DNA of 64,000 bases from Bacilli bacterium (lineage in GTDB: Bacteria; Bacillota_I; Bacilli_A; RF39; UBA660): the NCBI GenBank assembly GCA_017634385.1, contig JAGBNN010000002.1, forward strand, positions 217,156 to 281,155, read 5' to 3'. Shown piece by piece: positions 59,522 through 64,000 of the stretch. Position numbers and translations under genes: made by a program. Positions within the stretch are counted from its first letter, which is position 1, and each line of letters opens with the position of its first letter. The notes under the pieces were generated by a model, which had not been told where the DNA came from, made no database searches, and saw nothing but the letters and a program-made list of their open reading frames with translations.

Positions 59522-61553
59522 CATAATCACATGCACTACATTTTATTTTACCATCTTTTTCTACAAGCATATTATTACATTCTGGACATTTATCACCTGT
59601 TGGCTTATCCCAATATGCTTCCTTACATTTTGGAAAATTAGAACATCCATAGAATACTTTTCCTTTTTTAGTTTTTCTTTCTACTATTTTATTTCCACAT
59701 TTTATACAATCACAAACTTCAATTACTTCTTTTTTCTCTTTTTCTTCTTTTTTAATATACTTACATGTTGGATAATTTGAACAAGCAGTAAATTCTCCAT
59801 ATTTACCTTTTCTTATTACTAAATCTCCACCACATTCTGGACATTTTTCTCCAGTTTTTTCTGGTTCTTTCTTTTCCATATTTTCAAATGCATCTTTTAC
59901 CATTGGTTCAAACTCCTTATAAAATTTATCTAATAATTCATTCCATACTATAGATCCAGTTGCTATATTATCAAGATCTTCTTCCATTTTTGCAGTGTAT
60001 TTTACATTTATTAAATTTTTAAAGAATTCTTGTAATTTATCTGTTGTTTCTATACCTATTTCTGTTGGTACAAATTTCTTTTCTTTTATATTTACATATC
60101 CTCTATCAACAATAGTTGATATAGTTGTAGCATATGTAGATGGTCTTCCTATTCCTAAACTTTCCATTTCTTTTATAAGTGAACTTTCAGTAAATCTTGC
60201 TGGTGGTTCTGTAAAATGTTGTTTAGGTTCTAATTTATCAGTTACTAACACATTTGTTTTATAATTTGAAAAATCAGGTATTACATTATCTTCAGACTTT
60301 TCAAATTCAGAATATACTTTTAAATAACCATCAAAAGTTGTTACTGTTCCTGTTGCTTTAAATTTATAATCGTTATTATCAAGTATTACTGTTGTTGTTA
60401 AAGTTTTTGCTTCTTTCATTAAAGACGCTAATGCTCTAAAATATATTAATCTATATAATTTATATTCATCATTTGTTAAATATTGTTTTATTTTATCTGG
60501 TTCACGTAATATAGAAGTTGGTCTAATAGCTTCATGTGCATCTTGTACATTTTCTTTCTTTTTAGATACTTTTACACTTCCTACATATTCTTTTCCATAA
60601 TTTACTTCTATATATTTAAGTGTAGGAGTTATAAAATCATTAGAAAGTCTTATTGAGTCAGTACGCATATATGTAATTAAACCTACTATTTCTTCTCCTA
60701 TATTAATACCTTCATATAATTTTTGTGCTACACTCATTGTTTTCTTTGAAGAAAAGTTTAATTTATTTGCAGCATCTTGCTCTAATGTACTTGTTATATA
60801 TGGAGGTTTTGATGATTTATTTTTACTCTTACTATCAGTTGATTCTATCTTATAGCTATTTGATAATTTATTTAATATTTCTTTTGCTTCTAATTCACTT
60901 TTTATTTCTAATTTTTTATTATCTTTATATCCGAATAAATTTGCTTCCATACCTTCAAATATTGCTTTTATTGTCCAATATTCTTCAGGAGTAAATTTTT
61001 CTATTTCTCTTTCTCTATCTACAATTAATTTAAGTGCCACTGATTGTACTCTACCTGCAGATTTACCACCTGTTTTAGATTGCATTAATTTACTTAATCT
61101 AAAACCTATTATTCTATCTAATATTCTTCTAGTTTCTTGACTTCTTACCATTAAGTCATCTATTTTTCTAGCATTCTTAAATGAATTAGTTACTGCATCT
61201 TTAGTAATTTCATTAAATACTATTCTTTCATAATCTTTATCATCTATATCAAGTGCATCTTTTAAATGCCAAGAAATTGCTTCTCCTTCTCTATCAGGGT
61301 CGGTTGCTAGATATACTTTATCAGATGCTTTTACTTCTTTTTTTAAAGCTGCGATATCTTTTTTCTTACCCTTAATAGGTTCATATGTTGGAGTAAATCC
61401 ATTTTCTATATCTACACCAAATCCAAATTTACCTGATGTAGCAAGATCTCTTATATGTCCTTTTGAAGATAATACTTTGTACCCATCACCTAAATATTTT
61501 TCTATTGTTTTACTTTTAGCTGGTGATTCCACTATTACTAAATTTTTTGCCAT
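59514..61553 (-). CDS. topA: DNA topoisomerase I
   Basis: A 679-residue type IA topoisomerase that relaxes negative supercoils. The TOPRIM domain begins LVIVESPAKSKTIEKYLG and has DPDREGEAISWHL near residues 80-92. The active-site Tyr is in VGLITYMRTDSIRLS near residue 298. The C-terminus has three zinc-binding Cys4 motifs (CPECGGDL, CDCIKCGNK, CPECNNM). Length is normal. It follows rnhB. Confidence 0.97.
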   Translation of the reverse strand: MAKNLVIVESPAKSKTIEKYLGDGYKVLSSKGHIRDLATSGKFGFGVDIENGFTPTYEPIKGKKKDIAALKKEVKASDKVYLATDPDREGEAISWHLKDALDIDDKDYERIVFNEITKDAVTNSFKNARKIDDLMVRSQETRRILDRIIGFRLSKLMQSKTGGKSAGRVQSVALKLIVDREREIEKFTPEEYWTIKAIFEGMEANLFGYKDNKKLEIKSELEAKEILNKLSNSYKIESTDSKSKNKSSKPPYITSTLEQDAANKLNFSSKKTMSVAQKLYEGINIGEEIVGLITYMRTDSIRLSNDFITPTLKYIEVNYGKEYVGSVKVSKKKENVQDAHEAIRPTSILREPDKIKQYLTNDEYKLYRLIYFRALASLMKEAKTLTTTVILDNNDYKFKATGTVTTFDGYLKVYSEFEKSEDNVIPDFSNYKTNVLVTDKLEPKQHFTEPPARFTESSLIKEMESLGIGRPSTYATTISTIVDRGYVNIKEKKFVPTEIGIETTDKLQEFFKNLINVKYTAKMEEDLDNIATGSIVWNELLDKFYKEFEPMVKDAFENMEKKEPEKTGEKCPECGGDLVIRKGKYGEFTACSNYPTCKYIKKEEKEKKEVIEVCDCIKCGNKIVERKTKKGKVFYGCSNFPKCKEAYWDKPTGDKCPECNNMLVEKDGKIKCSACDYEK

Positions 61554-61586
61554 AAGAATTCTCCCTTCTTATTTATATTATTCTCT

Positions 61587-62219
61587 TTATTTTCTAATAA
61601 TACCTTTATCAATTATATTTTTTACTGGTTTATATGTTTTTCTATATTCATCAAAAACACCATACTTTTCTATTAATTCTAAATGTTTTTTAGTTGGATA
61701 TCCTTTATGTGATTTAAAATCATATTCTGGATATTTTTTATCTAAATCATATAAAATTCTATCTCTTGTTACTTTAGCTAAAATAGATGCTGCGGCGATT
61801 GAAACACTTTTTGCATCTCCTTTAATTATATCCAAAACAGGAATATCTAGTGTACTTATTTTCATTGCATCTGTCAATAGATAGTCAACTTTTACCTTTT
61901 TATTTGCTTCTTTATATGCTTCTATCATTCCTTTTCTAGATGCTTCAAGTATATTTATTTCATCTATTTCTTTAGCAGATATAATAGCTATTCCGTAACT
62001 AAGAGCATCTTTGATAATAATATCATAAAGAACTTCTCTTTTCTTTTCTGTTAATTTTTTAGAATCATTTATTAAATCATTTTTATAACCTTTAGGAAAT
62101 ACTACACAAGCACATACAACAGGTCCTACTAATGGTCCTCTTCCTGCTTCATCACAACCTCCTATAAAGTTATATCCTTCTTTATTTAGTTTTTCTTCAT
62201 ATTCATACATATTATTCAT
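61587..62219 (-). CDS. rnhB: Ribonuclease HII
   Basis: A 210-residue RNase HII with the metal-site motif FIGGCDEAGRGPLVGPVVCA near residues 17-36 and SVSIAAASILAKVTRD later. It removes ribonucleotides from DNA. The first bases overlap the end of rbgA by 8 bp, and the order rbgA-rnhB-topA is that seen in many Firmicutes. Confidence 0.96.
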   Translation of the reverse strand: MNNMYEYEEKLNKEGYNFIGGCDEAGRGPLVGPVVCACVVFPKGYKNDLINDSKKLTEKKREVLYDIIIKDALSYGIAIISAKEIDEINILEASRKGMIEAYKEANKKVKVDYLLTDAMKISTLDIPVLDIIKGDAKSVSIAAASILAKVTRDRILYDLDKKYPEYDFKSHKGYPTKKHLELIEKYGVFDEYRKTYKPVKNIIDKGIIRK

Positions 62220-63069
62220 CGAATGTAACCTTTCCTAAATATCCTTCTGTTAAATCTTTAATTATTATATTAGATACTTTATCATAATCTACTTCATTAC
62301 CACTTACTAAGCATCCTCTTCTTCTACCAATAAATTCATATGCATCTGTATAATCTTCTTCATCTAATTCAAACGCACCATATCTATTAAATAAATTATC
62401 CCTATAATTATCATACATATATTTAAGTATATAACATGCTACTTCATTTTTAGGAAGTATTTCTTCTTTAATAGCAGAAAAAGATGCTAAATTATGAGCT
62501 ATAGTTTGATTATCAAGTTTAGGCCAAAGTATTCCAGGAGAATCAAGTAAATCAACTCCATTTGAAAGTTTAATCCAAGAAAGTTGCTTAGTAACACCAG
62601 GTCTATCTCCTACATTTACTACCTTTTTACCAGCAAGTCTATTTATTAAAGTAGATTTACCTACATTAGGAATACCTACTATTAAAGCCCTAGCATTTTT
62701 TTCTTTTAAACCTTTTTCTAATCTTTTATCATTAAAATCTTTTAATATTTCTTTAGTCGCACTAAGTACCTTATCTACATTTTTATTATTAATTAAATCA
62801 ACAAGTATTACTTTATAACCAAGTGATTCATAATAAGAAACATGTTTATTTGTTTTATCAATATCACATAAATCCATCTTAGTCATTATCATAATTTTAG
62901 GTTTATTCTTTATTAATTCATCTATATCTTTTATTTTAGAAGATATAGGTATTCTTGAATCAACTACTTCATAAACAATATCTATTAAATCTAATTTTTC
63001 TTTTATTTCTCTTTTAGTCTTAGCCATATGACCAGGATACCAATTTATATTAGTTTTATTTTCATTCAT
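62212..63069 (-). CDS. rbgA: RbgA (YlqF), 50S-assembly GTPase
   Basis: A 285-residue circularly permuted GTPase: WYPGHMAKTKREI at the start, MTKMDLCD (G4) near residue 73, GIPNVGKSTLINRL (G1) near 125-138 and DSPGILWPKL (G3) near 173-182. It assists late assembly of the large ribosomal subunit. The ATG at 63069 lies 9 nt after AGGAG; an earlier TTG at 63078 overlaps that site. A 51-bp copy of the region around its start recurs at 63838-63888. Confidence 0.95.
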   Translation of the reverse strand: MNENKTNINWYPGHMAKTKREIKEKLDLIDIVYEVVDSRIPISSKIKDIDELIKNKPKIMIMTKMDLCDIDKTNKHVSYYESLGYKVILVDLINNKNVDKVLSATKEILKDFNDKRLEKGLKEKNARALIVGIPNVGKSTLINRLAGKKVVNVGDRPGVTKQLSWIKLSNGVDLLDSPGILWPKLDNQTIAHNLASFSAIKEEILPKNEVACYILKYMYDNYRDNLFNRYGAFELDEEDYTDAYEFIGRRRGCLVSGNEVDYDKVSNIIIKDLTEGYLGKVTFDE

Positions 63070-63090
63070 TTGGATCAACTCCTATCTATT
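63040..63090. repeat. Imperfect direct repeat, copy 1 (paired with 63838-63888)
   Basis: 51 bases including the first 10 codons of rbgA and its leader match 63838-63888 without gaps, with differences mainly in a 10-base stretch around the Shine-Dalgarno. The two copies flank the NUDIX gene. Confidence 0.85.
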
Positions 63091-63636
63091 GTTTAACTTC
63101 TTAATAAGTTTTTTATGTATTGGCCTAATAAAATCACACATTGTTTCATTATCTGCTTCTTCAAAAGGAATCCATTTAACTCCTTTTGATTCATCTTCTC
63201 GATATACTAGTGGAATAGTATCATCAGCTTCCATGATATATAAAACATCTAAATGCAAATGAGCTGAAACATACTTATCACGTTTAATGTGCCCTTTTAC
63301 AGGTGCTGACTGAATTGAGTATATATTATTATCTAATACTTTAACTTTTAATCCAGTCTCTTCTTCAACTTCACGAACAGCAACTGATAACAAATCTTCT
63401 TCACCATCAGCATGACCTCCAGGATAAATCCAACCATCATTAATAATATGATAAACAACAACCATCTTTGTTCTTTCTTTATTAACAACAAATGCAGATG
63501 CCGAAAAATGACCAAATATATTATTTCTAGTCAAAACATCATCATAATCATTTATGAATTTTAACATCTGTTCTTTATCTCTTTCTTCTTGTTCATCATA
63601 AGGAATATATTTTTCTAACTGTTCCCTCAATGTCAT
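63082..63636 (-). CDS. NUDIX hydrolase
   Basis: A 184-residue NUDIX protein. The NUDIX box GGHADGEEDLLSVAVREVEE followed by ETG lies near residues 76-98 and fits GX5EX7REUXEEXG-type spacing. It hydrolyses a nucleoside diphosphate derivative; the substrate is unknown. The ATG at 63636 is preferred because GAGGTGG lies just upstream; a start 48 nt upstream has no site. The base composition is less AT-rich than its neighbours, and it lies between 51-bp direct repeats, suggesting insertion. Confidence 0.88.
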   Translation of the reverse strand: MTLREQLEKYIPYDEQEERDKEQMLKFINDYDDVLTRNNIFGHFSASAFVVNKERTKMVVVYHIINDGWIYPGGHADGEEDLLSVAVREVEEETGLKVKVLDNNIYSIQSAPVKGHIKRDKYVSAHLHLDVLYIMEADDTIPLVYREDESKGVKWIPFEEADNETMCDFIRPIHKKLIKKLNNR

Positions 63637-63837
63637 AAATACCACCTCTATTTTAACTTGGTCTTGACTAGCTGTTCTCACCATGTCAATTCCTAATCAA
63701 TTTTTACTTAAAATCACTCTATTTTCACAATTTTTATCATTTTTTTATATATTTTAGCATAAACATGCAAGATCTATTTTTGAATTATCCCTTATGTTAT
63801 AAGGATTTAGCAACGGTCTTGACTAAATTGTTATCAA

Positions 63838-63888
63838 CCAGTTTATATTAGTTTTATTTTCATTCATGAAAGTCACTTCCTATCTATT
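63838..63888. repeat. Imperfect direct repeat, copy 2
   Basis: Contains a copy of the rbgA Shine-Dalgarno region and first 10 codons (MNENKTNINW), then diverges and hits a stop codon after four more codons. Confidence 0.85.
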
Positions 63889-64000
63889 TATATATTCTTT
63901 ATATTGTTTTATAAAATTTTCAAGACTTTTTATTAGTTTTTCTAATTTTTCTAAATTATTATAATCTCTATATTTACCATTTATTTCTACTTGAATAACA
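63880..64000 (-). CDS. C-terminal end of an unidentified gene (cut by the right edge)
   Basis: An open frame enters from the right edge and ends at a TAG (63880-63882). The visible end reads VEINGKYRDYNNLEKLEKL and continues with a Lys-rich helix to EYINR. Too little is visible to name it. It probably was the direct upstream neighbour of rbgA before the NUDIX insertion. Confidence 0.55.
   Translation of the reverse strand, partial: VIQVEINGKYRDYNNLEKLEKLIKSLENFIKQYKEYINR

Noticed and set aside
1..64000. Mycoplasma-type code with UGA as Trp
   Set aside because: Trp is TGG in conserved motifs, and TGA ends at least three complete genes at the expected position.

Overview
The window is AT-rich, low-GC Gram-positive DNA, almost certainly from an uncultured, spore-forming member of class Bacilli (Bacillota), probably one of the gut lineages close to the Mollicutes. 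The evidence is a CotE spore-coat protein, an SspI small acid-soluble spore protein, two T-box leaders, a MurT lipid II amidation ligase, and consensus Shine-Dalgarno sites and promoters. UGA is a rare stop codon here (seen at 44774, 46849 and 58099) and is not reassigned to tryptophan. All but three annotated protein genes lie on the minus strand, so the replication origin is probably to the right. The exceptions are 37573-38373, 38428-38628 and 43284-44168. I found no rRNA, tRNA, insertion sequence or CRISPR array.

Layout from left to right: a cell-wall pair (MurJ-like flippase and murT, cut by the left edge); a zinc-ribbon membrane protein; rpsP-khpA; two giant paralogous type IV pilin-like proteins with GLUG-type repeats, with cotE between them; frr, tsf and rpsB, with pyrH missing from its usual place and rpsB carrying an unusual C-terminal extension; an HD hydrolase, priA and a Trp/Lys/Thr-rich surface repeat protein with tandem promoters; tmk, an Smr protein and two small membrane proteins; ppdK, a Xer recombinase, a surface protein and nfeD plus an SPFH protein; two long paralogous surface proteins with Ig-like repeats; polA, with a divergent kinase-like gene and sspI; pheS-pheT with a Phe T-box; and a DUF368 transporter.

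From 44.2 to 53.4 kb lies an accessory-looking stretch: two Cys-rich paralogs, two GNAT proteins (one fused to a P-loop domain), an ORF6N/PLD-like protein, an ABC-F ATPase with a leader peptide, two APH-fold kinases, an alpha/beta hydrolase and a lipoprotein. After it come an ATP-grasp ligase resembling D-aspartate ligase, a serS operon with a Ser T-box, a three-gene ABC exporter, a self-contained attenuated unit with a 15-codon leader ORF and a 22-codon ORF, then topA, rnhB, rbgA and a NUDIX gene inserted between 51-bp direct repeats.

The most interesting signals are RNA-level. One is a compact two-hairpin RNA with a possible 6-bp kissing loop, its own extended -10 promoter and terminator, just upstream of the ORF6N gene (46.72-46.84 kb). 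The others are two leader peptides that both begin MRNL, one before the ABC-F gene and one in the unit at 59.2-59.4 kb, each positioned to control a hairpin. The only stretch above 300 bases without a normal gene is 59080-59513, which holds that attenuated unit.
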